Origin: Pseudomonadota bacterium
Lineage (GTDB): Bacteria > Desulfobacterota > Desulfobulbia > Desulfobulbales > DAOVYS01
DNA: 24,950 nt
Direction of reading: 5' to 3'
NCBI GenBank assembly: GCA_030635485.1
Contig: DAOVYS010000008.1
Location: forward strand, 1-24,950
The translations under genes were made by a program, and so were the position numbers. This document shows, piece after piece, positions 13,522 through 21,342 of this stretch. The stretch's first letter is position 1. Each line of letters starts with the position of its first letter. Below the pieces are notes generated by a model. That model saw only the letters and a program-made list of their open reading frames with translations, had not been told where the DNA came from and searched no databases.

Positions 13522-15243
13522 TTATACAGGCAGAATTACCTCAAACTCGGTTCCCTTGCCGACCTCGCTGGTCACAATGATTTCGCCGTTATGGCCTTTT
13601 ATAATACCGTATGATATACCCAGGCCAAGTCCCGTACCTTTGCCCGGCGGTTTGGTCGTAAAAAAAGGATCAAAGATCTTTTTCCGTACATCCTCGGGAA
13701 TGCCCTCTCCATTATCCCTGAATGCAATATGTGCCCATCCCTTGTCATGCCATGTCCTGACTGTAATTATCCCCTGATCCGGTATGGCATAAATGGCATT
13801 AACAAGAATATTTGTAAAGACCTGAAAGAGCTGGCCCGGAATTCCCGAAACATGTGGCAGGCCGCCTTCATACTCCTTTTTGATCTCTATCCGATGCGCC
13901 CATTCATAAGCAAGTATGGCAATGGTACGGTCAAGCCCCTCGTTAATATCAACCTCTGTAAAGGCTGATTCATCCACCCGTGAAAAGGCTGAAAGGTCAG
14001 TAACAATCCCTGAAACCCGTCTGGCGCCTTCCTCAATAAACCCCAGCAGTGTCTTTATCTCCTTTACAATTTTTTTACTGTCATTCTCCGGAGCAACAAG
14101 AATCGGCCGATTCTCTTTAAAAGATCCGTTTTCCTCACTCTCATGACGCCTCAGTATAGCCACGATATCGTCTAAATTGTTCCTAAGGCCCGGCATGGCG
14201 CTTGTAATAAAGTTGATGGGATTATTTACCTCATGGGCAACCCCTGCCACCATTCGGCCGACAGCAGCCATCTTTTCAGAATGGACCAGGTGTGCCTGGG
14301 TTTGCTGGAGTTCGGCAAGGGTTTTGGAAAGCTTCTCATTTGCGGTTCTGACATTCTGTTCACGGACGCCCAGCTCATCATACGCCACCATCAGATCCCT
14401 GGTACGCTCCTCGACCTTTTCTTCCAGGCCCAGCTTAAGGTCATTTATGGTCTCAAATGATTCCGCTATTGTTTCAACCATCTGAGAATACCTGTCCTCA
14501 AGCATTCCAAGATCATCCCGGCATACGTTGATGCCGTGCGCCTTTACATTGTGCATCAGCCGGTCAAGGGGTCGTGTCGCCTCTCTTACAAGAAAAAATG
14601 TTATCACGATTCCCCCAAAGAGAAGAATCATCGCCACTTCCGCACTTCTTACCAGAATCGTCTCAATCCCTCTGTCAACCCCGTCCTTGGAAACGGAAAT
14701 CCCGACATATCCTATCAGGTTCTCTAAAACAGGTTCAACAGATCCACCATTAAAATAAAAATCTTCTTCAGACCGGTTATCAATACGCGCCAATACAGGA
14801 GCCCAGAAAGAACACCTGTCACGGTCTGCTAAATAAACAGGCTGCCATGACTGGCTAAACATCGCGGCAACAGTCTCGGTATATGCGGCTATCGGTTTGG
14901 CTCCGGAACTCACCGCTGTCACCTGACTGGGACCATAGTCACGGTTCAAGAGTTTCCAATCCATGTTAAAGACCAGGACCTCCAATACGTCGTCCTGGTC
15001 CAGCACAGCGCTGACAGAATATTTCAAACGATCTTCATCTTCGGAAAAGACTCCAAGCCGGGCGTTGTCGGCCAGAAGCGAGGCCATCATCTTGCCCTGC
15101 GCAATATGCTTCTCAACGAGCATCTTCTTCTGGTCCTGTATAAAAACATAATATAACGATGCCGTAAAAAGAGACATCATAACAACCAGACATAGAAATA
15201 TCCTCGCATTGAAGCTCAATGGTTTAAAGTTGAGGAATTTCAT
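13522..15243 (-). CDS. Membrane sensor histidine kinase (HisKA type)
   Basis: The 573-aa protein has an N-terminal membrane segment (about 14-34) and a periplasmic sensor region of about 165 residues (LADNARLGVFSEDEDRLKYSVSAVL resembles the CHASE8 sensor type). A second membrane segment (about 200-220), a HAMP-like linker and a coiled coil (about 265-320) follow. The HisKA domain has H337 in VAGVAHEVNNPINF, followed by a complete HATPase domain (NILVNAIYAI, DNGEGIPEDV, FDPFFTTKPPGKGTGLGLGI). It has no receiver domain of its own. It overlaps the binding-protein gene by 4 nt (ATGA), which implies translational coupling and suggests that the binding protein delivers the signal to its periplasmic domain. 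The phosphate may pass to the receiver-kinase encoded next. Confidence 0.93.
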   Translation of the reverse strand: MKFLNFKPLSFNARIFLCLVVMMSLFTASLYYVFIQDQKKMLVEKHIAQGKMMASLLADNARLGVFSEDEDRLKYSVSAVLDQDDVLEVLVFNMDWKLLNRDYGPSQVTAVSSGAKPIAAYTETVAAMFSQSWQPVYLADRDRCSFWAPVLARIDNRSEEDFYFNGGSVEPVLENLIGYVGISVSKDGVDRGIETILVRSAEVAMILLFGGIVITFFLVREATRPLDRLMHNVKAHGINVCRDDLGMLEDRYSQMVETIAESFETINDLKLGLEEKVEERTRDLMVAYDELGVREQNVRTANEKLSKTLAELQQTQAHLVHSEKMAAVGRMVAGVAHEVNNPINFITSAMPGLRNNLDDIVAILRRHESEENGSFKENRPILVAPENDSKKIVKEIKTLLGFIEEGARRVSGIVTDLSAFSRVDESAFTEVDINEGLDRTIAILAYEWAHRIEIKKEYEGGLPHVSGIPGQLFQVFTNILVNAIYAIPDQGIITVRTWHDKGWAHIAFRDNGEGIPEDVRKKIFDPFFTTKPPGKGTGLGLGISYGIIKGHNGEIIVTSEVGKGTEFEVILPV

Positions 15244-16163
15244 TTCTCACCTAAAGGCGCCCTGTGAACTGCCGCAGCCACAATTTTTCGGACAGCCCTG
15301 TGATTCACGGTAACACGTGAAGAATCAACAGGTCTGACTTTAAGTTCTTCAGAAGAGACACCTGTCAGGATGCCCGCAGCCCTCTGGCCCGCCTCCTGTC
15401 CCATACCGTACGGTGCAATAGAGACGGATACGACCGCGCCCGTATTCAGGTATTTCTCGGAAAATGTAAGTACCGGGATCTGATTCTCAAGTGAAAAGAG
15501 AAAGAGAAGTTCAACATTCTGAGGCACATATATTCTGCGGTCCGGCACCATCCAAATTGCATCGACCTTGTTCTTCATGTCGGCAAGAACAGCTCCAAAA
15601 TCTCTGCTTTTACTGATCTCCCGCGCTACGATAACAAGCCCTTCAGACCACCCATAAGTCCGGGCTTTATTGATCAGTTCCCTGGATCTGCCGGGGCTGC
15701 AAACAACCCCCACCCGCTTTACGCCCGGAACAGTCCGGGTCAAGGCGCCAAGCTGCCTTGCGGCGGAAATATCCATTTCCACGCCCGTGATATTTTCCTC
15801 TTCCAGAATCTCAGACCCTGGATTCGGGACCAGAAGATAGATTACCGGAATATCTTTAAATGATCGGACACGATCTAAGGCCTTTGCTCCAATAGCCACG
15901 ATCACGTCCGGCCGCGCATCGAAAAACATCTGATCGATATCGTTTGCGACACCGGGATCGGTCAGATAAAATTCTTTTATACTGTTCGACATGACCGCTT
16001 TAGGCCCGGCCAGGGAAGTTGTCCCGACAAACCCCTCCTTAAAGCCGTTGTACGCCTCTTCATAGGCGTTGAGTCGACCGCTCACCAACACAGCGACCTC
16101 AGCCGCCCGAACAGACGGAACCACGAGCAGAATCAGGATTATGATTACCGGGATTCTCTTCAC
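15240..16163 (-). CDS. Periplasmic ABC_sub_bind family binding protein, likely sensor component
   Basis: The 307-aa protein starts with a signal peptide (MKRIPVIIILILLVVPSVRAA) and matches the ABC_sub_bind family (TrpX-like). Two Rossmann-like lobes are recognisable from DVIVAIGAKALDRVRSFKDIPVIYLLVPNP, then PGVKRVGVVCSPGRS, then PVLTFSEKYLNTGAVVSVSIAPYGMGQEAGQRAAGIL. No permease or ATPase gene lies beside it. Instead it overlaps the histidine kinase gene by 4 nt, so it probably works as the ligand-recognition part of a sensor system. The ligand is unknown; amino acids or aromatic compounds are bound by relatives. It starts at GTG with an AAGG ribosome site 6-8 nt upstream. Confidence 0.85.
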   Translation of the reverse strand: MKRIPVIIILILLVVPSVRAAEVAVLVSGRLNAYEEAYNGFKEGFVGTTSLAGPKAVMSNSIKEFYLTDPGVANDIDQMFFDARPDVIVAIGAKALDRVRSFKDIPVIYLLVPNPGSEILEEENITGVEMDISAARQLGALTRTVPGVKRVGVVCSPGRSRELINKARTYGWSEGLVIVAREISKSRDFGAVLADMKNKVDAIWMVPDRRIYVPQNVELLFLFSLENQIPVLTFSEKYLNTGAVVSVSIAPYGMGQEAGQRAAGILTGVSSEELKVRPVDSSRVTVNHRAVRKIVAAAVHRAPLGEK

Positions 16164-16263
16164 ACTTCACCTTTTGCCTTTTATCTTTTAAACCTTCTCT
16201 TTTTATTTTTACTCTTCCAGGCAAACCATGTCAAGCGCAATTAGATGCTCAGGTTGGGTAGTT

Positions 16264-16385
16264 GAGTGGTTTTGAGTGGTTGGGTTGTTCGATGATTGTC
16301 ACATGACGAATTAATGGAGATTATTCCCTTACTCAACAACGTAAGCACTTGACAACTTAACCATTTATTAACCACTCAACCACTC
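16264..16385. repeat. Inverted clusters of GAGTGGTT repeats around the pgk 3' end
   Basis: GAGTGGTT occurs twice at 16264-16281 (with 2 nt between), and its inverse AACCACTC occurs twice in tandem at 16370-16385. The second cluster overlaps the pgk stop (16376-16378), so the last Pgk residues LSG are encoded by repeat sequence. The 88 bp between the clusters show no gene. The arms could fold into a weak long-range hairpin after pgk. Confidence 0.7.
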
Positions 16386-17692
16386 AGCGTTTTCCCGCCA
16401 TTCATCATCAGGGCCTGTACAGGTTCGAGACCATATGGGGAACCCTGTTCCACGGCCTTGAGCACCGAACCGCCACCTGTAAAAAAGTAGTATTTAGTGT
16501 TATCCATGGCGGCCAAGTAGAGACCCGGGGTCAGGTTCTTCAATTCCTGAAGCGTATCGCCGCCGCCGTAAAGTTTCTGCGCATCCAGATTCTTGTCTAT
16601 GGTATGATCCATCTTTTCCGAACCCTCGAAAAAATGCGGCGTAAAGCCCATCACAGCATTCACCATAATGGTCTTTGCCGAGGAAATAACATCCGCCACT
16701 TCCGGGACATCAAACGATTCAGGCGCCACGTCTAAAAAATAGCCGTACTTGTCACCGGCCTTGAAATCACTGATTTTTTGCGTTCTGTACTTTCCTTTGA
16801 CACGGCCTTCAAGTGTATCGGATTCAACTAAAACAGGCAGTTCCACTATCTTGCCAGCCTTCAGGTCCTGCCTCACAAGCGCCCTGGCAGCCTCAATATC
16901 ATCCTCCCCCACGCCCTGCACGCGGATGTCGTATTTGGCGCACAGAAAAGTATTGTAAATAACGCCGCCCAGCAGCAGACGGTCAACCTTTTTATAGATT
17001 TCCGTCAGCGGACCGATCTTTGTATCATATTTTGCTCCTGCCACAACCGCGACAAACGGCCGGGCCGGCTCCAGCACCTTTTTGAGATTGGCCAGCTCCT
17101 TCTGCATCAGAAATCCGGCAAAGCTCGGCATGTACCTGGTCACGTCATAGGTAGAGGCATTGGGCTGCCATGACCCAAAGGCGTCATTCACAAAAACATC
17201 GGCAAGGCCGGCCAGCTGCAGGGCAAACCTTTCCCTGTTTTCACCCTTGGCCTGCTCCCCGGTAAACCACCGGGTGTTCGGGAGATATATCCCGCCTATC
17301 CTGTGTGCACGCAGATCCCTGATATGCCAATTAATTGAAGTGTCGATCTCCCTTATCCCGGATTCCGGATCAACCGGAAACTCCGGGATCGCGATCTTGA
17401 TATTAAGTTTCCGCTCAATATATTCTACAATCGGCTTAACGGACGTATTGTGGTCCGCCTTGATCCTGCCGGTTTTCTTATCCTTTGGCCTGCCCACATG
17501 GGACATAAGTATCGGCCGCCCGCCACGCTCCACAATATGGTAAAGGGTGCCGAGCGTGGCGTCTATGCGGTATGGATCGATAATTACACCTTTTTTTACA
17601 ACATTGTGATCAACACGGATCAGAACAAGCTTATCCTTAAGATCGGCATCCTGCACCAGAGGCAGACGTGGGTCGATATCCTGAACTGTCAT
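16376..17692 (-). CDS. pgk: Phosphoglycerate kinase, divergent
   Basis: Pgk interconverts 1,3-bisphosphoglycerate plus ADP and 3-phosphoglycerate plus ATP. Present are RVDHN (26-30), R42, SHVGRP (64-69), R141 in LPNTRW, VNDAFG (168-173), the nucleotide-site lysines K221 and K225 in AGAKYDTKIG, GGGDT (376-380) and TGGGS (405-409). Differences from typical Pgk are notable. RVDFN is RVDHN, the substrate-binding HRAH segment after NDAFG is SWQPNAST, and WNGPMGVFE is VNAVMGFTPHFFE. With 438 aa it is longer than the usual 390-415. The ATG at 17692 has a strong GGAGG site; an open extension to 17902 is not protein-like and is rejected. It could be a lineage-specific form or have shifted specificity; the basic fold and most catalytic residues are kept. 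Confidence 0.9.
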   Translation of the reverse strand: MTVQDIDPRLPLVQDADLKDKLVLIRVDHNVVKKGVIIDPYRIDATLGTLYHIVERGGRPILMSHVGRPKDKKTGRIKADHNTSVKPIVEYIERKLNIKIAIPEFPVDPESGIREIDTSINWHIRDLRAHRIGGIYLPNTRWFTGEQAKGENRERFALQLAGLADVFVNDAFGSWQPNASTYDVTRYMPSFAGFLMQKELANLKKVLEPARPFVAVVAGAKYDTKIGPLTEIYKKVDRLLLGGVIYNTFLCAKYDIRVQGVGEDDIEAARALVRQDLKAGKIVELPVLVESDTLEGRVKGKYRTQKISDFKAGDKYGYFLDVAPESFDVPEVADVISSAKTIMVNAVMGFTPHFFEGSEKMDHTIDKNLDAQKLYGGGDTLQELKNLTPGLYLAAMDNTKYYFFTGGGSVLKAVEQGSPYGLEPVQALMMNGGKTLSG

Positions 17693-17900
17693 GGCAATTC
17701 CTCCAATATTTTTGTTGTGAGTTGCAGATTTAAAAACAACAACCCGACCACATAACCTTGCAACCCGTAACCCGCAAAAAGAGCATATCACACCCCAACC
17801 ACAACATTCCAGATTTATTACAATCCCCCTCTTTTTTGATTCAACCTTGTCGGAACCTTTTTCAGGCTTTAAAAATGGCATGACAAATGGTACCTTATGC

Positions 17901-17910
17901 ACCTCCTTTT
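17901..17910 (-). promoter_or_regulatory. Orphan perfect Shine-Dalgarno sequence upstream of pgk
   Basis: On the minus strand AAAAGGAGGT is a full anti-16S match, but no usable start lies at 5-10 nt. An overlapping GTG at 17902 opens a 70-residue Cys-rich frame continuous with pgk, and the next ATG is about 20 nt away. It abuts the degenerate end of the repeat element at 17917. It may be the remnant of a displaced gene start. Confidence 0.4.
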
Positions 17911-17916
17911 AATCCA

Positions 17917-18047
17917 GCCAACCCTTTCACTAATAAAATTAATTGTAGGGGCGGGTTCCAAACCCGCCCTTTTTCGGGGTTAGCGAAGCCTAACCCGACC
18001 TACATAAGACGTTGTTTTTTATGTAGATGGGGTGGCCGAATATTTAC
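17917..18047. mobile_element. MITE-like element, inverted copy 2
   Basis: This copy is nearly identical, in opposite orientation, to 3928-4068, with only a handful of differences along about 130 bp (for example an extra A in one A-run and G/A and G/T changes). The end near recQ keeps the intact terminus TGGCCGAATATTTAC (18033-18047). The other end keeps only GCCAACCC, and its first 11 bases are degenerate. It lies in the divergent gap between pgk and recQ. The recQ ribosome site (GAGGTG, 18048-18053) follows directly, so the recQ promoter is probably inside or beyond the element. The remaining 17693-17900 stretch shows no gene. Confidence 0.85.
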
Positions 18048-18063
18048 GAGGTGATGCCGCCAA

Positions 18064-19998
18064 ATGCTTAAAAAAATGCTTCAAAAATACTGGGGATTCG
18101 ATTCTTTTCTGCCCCTTCAATCAGAGGCGATGAATTGCGTCCTTGACGGCCGCGATTCGGTGGTGGTGCTTCCTACCGGCGGCGGCAAATCGCTCTGCTT
18201 TCAGGCGCCGGCGCTCTGCATGGGCAACCTGGCAATTGTCATCTCACCCCTGATTTCCCTAATGAAAGACCAGGTTGACTCCTTAAAAACATGCGGAATC
18301 CGAGCCGCATATATCAACAGCACCCTCTCTTATGAAGAACGAAAACAGGTTGCGGACGATATGCGGGCAGGATCACTTGCACTTGTCTACATTGCGCCTG
18401 AAAAACTGGTGCAGCCCCGTACAATTGAATTCCTCAGCCGATTAAATATAGCATTTATTGCAATTGACGAGGCGCACTGCATCAGCGAATGGGGCCATGA
18501 TTTCAGGCCTGAATACCGTAAACTTGGAATGCTGAAAAAAACGTTTCCAGGGATAGCGGTTCACACCTATACGGCAACAGCTACTGAACGGGTGCGTCTG
18601 GATATAGCGGATCAACTGGGGCTGAAAAAACCGGAGATCCTGGTCGGCTCGTTTGACAGGCCGAACCTGATATACAAAATAAAACCCAAATCAGACGTCC
18701 TGAATCAGGTCATAGGAGTAATGGACCGCCACCCTGGTGATTCCGGGATAATTTATTGTATCAGCCGCAAAGAGGTGGACCGCATCAGCAACGCCCTGAA
18801 CAAACTCGGATATCACGCCCTGCCCTATCATGCCGGGATGTCGGACCTTGACAGAAAAAACAACCAGGAGGCCTTTATCGAGGAAAAGGTGGAGACCATT
18901 GTCGCCACCGTGGCTTTTGGAATGGGAATAGACAAATCCAATGTACGATATGTCATTCACAACGGCATGCCCAAGTCTCTTGAAAACTACCAGCAGGAAA
19001 GCGGCAGGGCCGGCCGGGACGGGCTGGATGCTGAGTGCTGCCTCTTTTACTCGAACGGAGATTACAACATCTGGAAACGCATGCTCACCGCAGACAAAGC
19101 TCAGCTCCGCAAAGGCGCCTTTGAATCACTTAAGGCAATGATCAATTTCTGTAACAGCGTCATCTGCCGTCACCAGGCTCTGGTCCAATATTTCGGACAG
19201 ACGCTTCAAAAAAAATCCTGCAACGCCTGCGATGTCTGCCTGGGCCTGCTCGATCTGGCCGATGATCCCGTAACCATAGGCCAGAAAATCCTTTCAAGCG
19301 TTATCCGTCAGGAAGAGCGATTCGGCAGTGATTACACAACGCTGGTCTTAAAGGGATCAAACGACAAACGCATTTTACAAAACAGACATGACCGATTAAG
19401 CACATGGGGCATCCTGGCAAATGAAGATAAAAGAACTATTCGCGGCTGGACCGAACAGCTTGTCAGCCAGGGTTACCTTGAAAAAAACGGCGAATACAAC
19501 ATCCTGTCCGTCACTCCTTCAGGCCGACGGTTACTGTCGGGCGATGCAACGCCGAGGCTCTTAAAACCCGCTTTGCCTAAATCCAACAGCCGAACAAGAA
19601 ACAAGGCGTCAATTGAGGCTGAATCATGGGAAGGGGTTGATAGGGAGTTGTTTGAAAAACTTCGCGTCTTAAGAAGAAACAAGGCGGATAAACTCAACAT
19701 GCCGCCGTTTGTCGTGTTCGGCGATGTCTCCCTCCGCGCCATGGCAAAATACAGACCTTCCACCCAAGAAGGATTTCGAATGATAAAGGGCGTGGGAGAC
19801 AAAAAGCTTAATGACTACGGCCAAGAATTCCTGGAATGCATCACGCTCTATTGCAGCGCCAACGGATTATCAACAGATATCATACCTGAATCCGTTCCTC
19901 CTCCAAAACAGAGTAAGAGCGCCGACACGATCGCAACAGCCCTGAAGTCATTTAAATATTTCCGGGAGGGCATGTCTATTGAGGATACAGCAAGCTGA
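18064..19998 (+). CDS. recQ: ATP-dependent DNA helicase RecQ, ending early in its HTH domain
   Basis: RecQ unwinds DNA 3' to 5' in recombination and repair. Helicase motifs are intact: Walker A LPTGGGKS (36-43), DEAH (135-138), and motif VI QESGRAGRDG (311-320). Zinc ligands C368, C386, C389 and C392 follow, then the RQC winged helix (about 400-500) and an HRDC domain (about 530-610). The last 30 residues begin a helix-turn-helix domain (ALKSFKYFREGMSIEDTAS), which is cut by TGA at 19996-19998. The same frame then stays open for 79 codons with sequence that completes the domain. Without the stop the protein would be about 724 aa, close to other RecQ proteins with this C-terminal domain. The helicase core should still work. 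GAGGTG lies 10 nt before the ATG. Confidence 0.93.
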   Translation: MLKKMLQKYWGFDSFLPLQSEAMNCVLDGRDSVVVLPTGGGKSLCFQAPALCMGNLAIVISPLISLMKDQVDSLKTCGIRAAYINSTLSYEERKQVADDMRAGSLALVYIAPEKLVQPRTIEFLSRLNIAFIAIDEAHCISEWGHDFRPEYRKLGMLKKTFPGIAVHTYTATATERVRLDIADQLGLKKPEILVGSFDRPNLIYKIKPKSDVLNQVIGVMDRHPGDSGIIYCISRKEVDRISNALNKLGYHALPYHAGMSDLDRKNNQEAFIEEKVETIVATVAFGMGIDKSNVRYVIHNGMPKSLENYQQESGRAGRDGLDAECCLFYSNGDYNIWKRMLTADKAQLRKGAFESLKAMINFCNSVICRHQALVQYFGQTLQKKSCNACDVCLGLLDLADDPVTIGQKILSSVIRQEERFGSDYTTLVLKGSNDKRILQNRHDRLSTWGILANEDKRTIRGWTEQLVSQGYLEKNGEYNILSVTPSGRRLLSGDATPRLLKPALPKSNSRTRNKASIEAESWEGVDRELFEKLRVLRRNKADKLNMPPFVVFGDVSLRAMAKYRPSTQEGFRMIKGVGDKKLNDYGQEFLECITLYCSANGLSTDIIPESVPPPKQSKSADTIATALKSFKYFREGMSIEDTAS

Positions 19999-20238
19999 AT
20001 CAACCGTGCCGTTTCAACCACCAGTTCATATCTCATTGAATTCATAAAGCACGAAAAAATCACGGAACCGGCTCCATGGGTGGACGAGACAATCATACCT
20101 CGCGTAGGAAAGGCGGTCGCAGACAATGACACGGAACGGCTCAAACCAATTTTTGAAGCCCTTGATAAAGAGATAGATTACGATACAATCAGAATCGTGG
20201 TCCAATGTATGCAGAACAGGCACCGCATCTGCACGTGA
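19999..20238 (+). pseudogene. recQ: Detached C-terminal HTH segment of recQ, in frame after TGA
   Basis: Directly after the recQ stop the same frame encodes 79 residues, starting INRAVSTTSSYLIEFIKHEK and ending QCMQNRHRICT, then TGA at 20236-20238. The start aligns with the rest of an HTH_40-type domain (general pattern SIEEIA..., STI..HL...I), and LKPIFEALDKEIDYDTIRIV fits the end of that domain. There is no nearby start codon, so it would be made only by readthrough or recoding. The interrupted codon falls at a polar, variable position, and CGA (Arg) to TGA is the simplest explanation. Confidence 0.75.
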
Positions 20239-20268
20239 TCAATTACGAATTGAGAGGAAAACCTATTA

Positions 20269-21189
20269 ATGCGTAAGACAAGTCTACAAATCTTAACTCT
20301 AATATTCGCGTCTCTATCTGCATTAACCCTTTTAGCGGGCATGGTATATGCATCAGACGCGAATCAGAAGCAGTTGCCTGTGTTTGTATCCATTGAACCG
20401 CAGGCATATTTTGTTGAACGGATCGGCGGAGCGCGCGTCTCGGTCGACGTTCTTGTACATCCGGGAGAGAGTCCGGCAACGTATGCACCCACGCCCATGC
20501 AGATATCAAAACTGGCAAAGGCCAAGATCTTCTTCCGAATAGGAGTTCCTTTTGAGGATGTTCTGATAAAGAAGATCCGGTCCACAATGAAGCATCTTCA
20601 CATGATTGATACGAGAAAAGGGATCATACTACGCCACATGGAAGGGCATCATCACCATCACCATGGTGATGGTGGCGGCAATGATCCGCATATCTGGCTT
20701 AATCCGGCGCTTGTAAAACAGCAGGCAAAGACCATGCTTTCCGCACTTGTTGAACAAGACCCGGAAGGGAGGGCCGAATACACGGCCAATTACGAGTTAT
20801 TCATAAATGATTTAGACGCATTGGACAAAAGGATCAGCCATATGCTGAATCCGCTAAAAGGCGGGTCTATTCTGGTCTTTCATCCTGTTTTTGGATATTT
20901 TACCGATGCTTACGGACTAAACCAGATAGCTGTTGAGATTGAAGGAAAGGCGCCAAAAGGCCGGAATCTTACAATGGTGATAAAAAAGGCCAGAAAGGAA
21001 AACAATCGGGTTATTTTCATACAACCCGGATTTTATAGGACGGCTGCCCAAAAAATTGCAGACGCAATCAACGGAAAATCGGTGTTACTTGATGTGCTTG
21101 CCCGGGATTATATTAACAACATGGAATCAATGGCCGAAGAAATTGCCAAAACACTAGATAATAATTACGAATTACGAATTACGAATTAG
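20269..21189 (+). CDS. znuA: Zinc/metal ABC transporter substrate-binding protein ZnuA-like
   Basis: This 306-aa cluster 9 (ZnuA/TroA) binding protein has an N-terminal signal peptide (MRKTSLQILTLIFASLSALT onward). A His-rich loop (HMEGHHHHHHGDGG, about 123-135) is typical of zinc-specific members. Putative metal ligands are H141 (NDPHIWLNP), H205 (VFHPVFGY) and D275 (LLDVLARD). The usual first His in the SPHTY-type motif is Ala here (GESPATYAPTP). The last codons (NYELRITN) are encoded by a tandem AATTACG heptamer array, so the C-terminus is repeat-derived. GAGAGG precedes the ATG by about 11 nt. It starts the znuACB-dsbD plus-strand run after recQ. Confidence 0.9.
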   Translation: MRKTSLQILTLIFASLSALTLLAGMVYASDANQKQLPVFVSIEPQAYFVERIGGARVSVDVLVHPGESPATYAPTPMQISKLAKAKIFFRIGVPFEDVLIKKIRSTMKHLHMIDTRKGIILRHMEGHHHHHHGDGGGNDPHIWLNPALVKQQAKTMLSALVEQDPEGRAEYTANYELFINDLDALDKRISHMLNPLKGGSILVFHPVFGYFTDAYGLNQIAVEIEGKAPKGRNLTMVIKKARKENNRVIFIQPGFYRTAAQKIADAINGKSVLLDVLARDYINNMESMAEEIAKTLDNNYELRITN

Positions 21190-21330
21190 GAATTATGGAT
21201 GAGATCGTTTCAAACCGCTGCTGATTCACAGCAGACATCTTTTTAGTTCCGTGCAAGAAAGGGCAAATTCCTATGTTTCAACTAAAAATTCCAACAATTC
21301 GTAATTCCTAATTCATAATTCCTAATTCTC
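21163..21330. repeat. Heptamer AATTACG tandem arrays in inverted arrangement at the znuA 3' end
   Basis: Five 7-bp units (three AATTACG, then AATTAGG and AATTATG) run from 21163 to 21197 across the znuA stop. A second array of about five inverted units (AATTCGT, AATTCCT, AATTCAT, AATTCCT, AATTC) occupies 21296-21328. The two share a perfect 15-bp inverted match (21183-21197 and 21314-21328), so the znuA-znuC gap can form a long stem. One AATTACG also lies before znuA at 20241. Confidence 0.85.
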
Positions 21331-21342
21331 TACTCAACCGCT

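Noticed and set aside
17693..17902. 70-residue N-terminal extension of Pgk
   Set aside because: The extension is not conserved-looking and is made of intergenic sequence. The ATG at 17692 has a strong GGAGG site and starts where the Pgk fold begins.
19996..19998. TGA as a reassigned sense codon in this organism
   Set aside because: TGA ends lpxA, znuC, pgk and dsbD at expected positions, so it is a normal stop here.
19999..20060. SECIS-like hairpin for selenocysteine insertion after the recQ TGA
   Set aside because: No stable stem-loop with the usual spacing could be drawn by eye, and the position normally holds a polar variable residue, not cysteine.
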